In this document: piece by piece, positions 63,853 to 64,000 of the stretch
Numbering within the stretch: the first letter of the stretch is position 1
How the letters are laid out: each line of letters opens with the position of its first letter
Assembly: GCA_963797605.1 (NCBI GenBank)
Contig: CAWCPX010000004.1
Location: forward strand, 1-64,000
DNA: 64,000 bases
Reading direction: 5' to 3'
DNA from: DASQPR01 sp963797605
Lineage (GTDB): Bacteria; Actinomycetota; Actinomycetes; Mycobacteriales; Micromonosporaceae
Position numbers and translations under genes: made by a program
Notes under the pieces: model-generated
Databases searched by the model: none
The model's input: only the letters and a program-made list of their open reading frames with translations
Told to the model about the DNA's origin: nothing

Positions 63853-64000
63853 ATGAAGATCGCCGGAACCGTGTTCGTGCTCCTCGTCGCGCTGATCCAC
63901 GTCTACATTCTCTGGCTGGAGATGTTCGCGTGGGCGACGCCGCGAGGCCGGGCGGCGTTCGGCACGACCGAGGCGTTCGCCAGCGAGTCGAAGGTCCTCG
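63853..64000 (+). CDS. DUF1304 membrane protein (partial)
   Basis: ATG 63853 encodes at least 49 residues, starting KIAGTVFVLLVALIHVYILW and then LEMFAWATPRGRAAFGTTEA and FASESKVL, before the window ends. The first hydrophobic segment with the EMFAWATPRG motif is typical of DUF1304 inner-membrane proteins of four helices. The role is unknown. It is divergent from the methyltransferase gene by 32 bp. Confidence 0.8.
   Translation, partial: MKIAGTVFVLLVALIHVYILWLEMFAWATPRGRAAFGTTEAFASESKVL

Overview
The window is high-GC DNA (mostly G/C third codon positions, many GTG starts) from an actinomycete. Family content agrees: two mycothiol-type DinB/maleylpyruvate isomerase proteins, an ECF42/DGPF sigma pair, a WYL regulator, a DrrAB-type ABC exporter, an actinobacterial DnaG and a membrane-anchored FKBP. 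I would place it in Actinomycetota, near the Micromonospora/Cryptosporangium/Frankia type of genome, and cannot name a genus.

Layout. (1) 1-2.75 kb: the right end of an integrated element (excisionase-like HTH gene, small accessory gene, tyrosine integrase) abutting the 3' end of a tRNA with anticodon CAT; the rest of the element lies left of the window. (2) 2.9-6.1 kb: two alpha/beta hydrolases and a divergent WYL regulator with a palindromic operator. (3) 6.1-13 kb: tRNA-Asn, a YtxH-like protein, a DrrA/DrrB/DrrB exporter operon, dnaG and partner. (4) 13-23.3 kb: metabolic and regulatory genes (TrmO-like, SDR/TetR pair, esterase, beta-helix lipoprotein, ECF42/DGPF, AzlCD, aldo-keto reductase, GNAT). 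(5) 23.4-28 kb: a giant broken membrane protein and a membrane-anchored FKBP. (6) 28-31 kb: folE, a cysteine-rich ArsR-like regulator and a flavohaemoglobin, which together look like a nitric-oxide/redox locus. (7) 31-34 kb: ArsR regulator, P450-DinB fusion, PEP-mutase-like enzyme. (8) 34-41 kb: a LacI-controlled sugar ABC importer with a divergent debranching-type glycosidase. (9) 41-45 kb: a pair of ABC exporter half-transporters. (10) 45-49.5 kb: a YpfJ-type protease, then a disrupted Hint/RNase A-like toxin tip with a probable immunity gene, then an FAD oxidoreductase. (11) 49.5-54.6 kb: dGTPase, tandem-GNAT protein, pyruvate phosphate dikinase. (12) 55-59 kb: Uma2 nuclease and the ATP-grasp / alpha-E / transglutaminase cassette. 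(13) 59.5-64 kb: an orphan VapB antitoxin with a VapC stub, a dihydrouridine synthase, two methyltransferases, a lactate monooxygenase-like enzyme and a partial DUF1304 protein.

Two general points. First, at least fifteen reading-frame breaks occur in nine genes, and every one I could resolve is a net +1 base. This points to single-base insertions in the assembly rather than natural decay, so most broken genes here may be intact in the cell. Second, tandem repeats sit exactly at the ends of several convergent gene pairs. In two of them the 18-bp repeat unit carries the stop codon in frame.

The most unusual items are the stop-codon repeat arrays, the toxin tip with its three-repeat candidate immunity protein, the P450-DinB fusion, the long inverted repeat at 44.9-45.0 kb, and the VapB antitoxin that kept its operator but lost its toxin.
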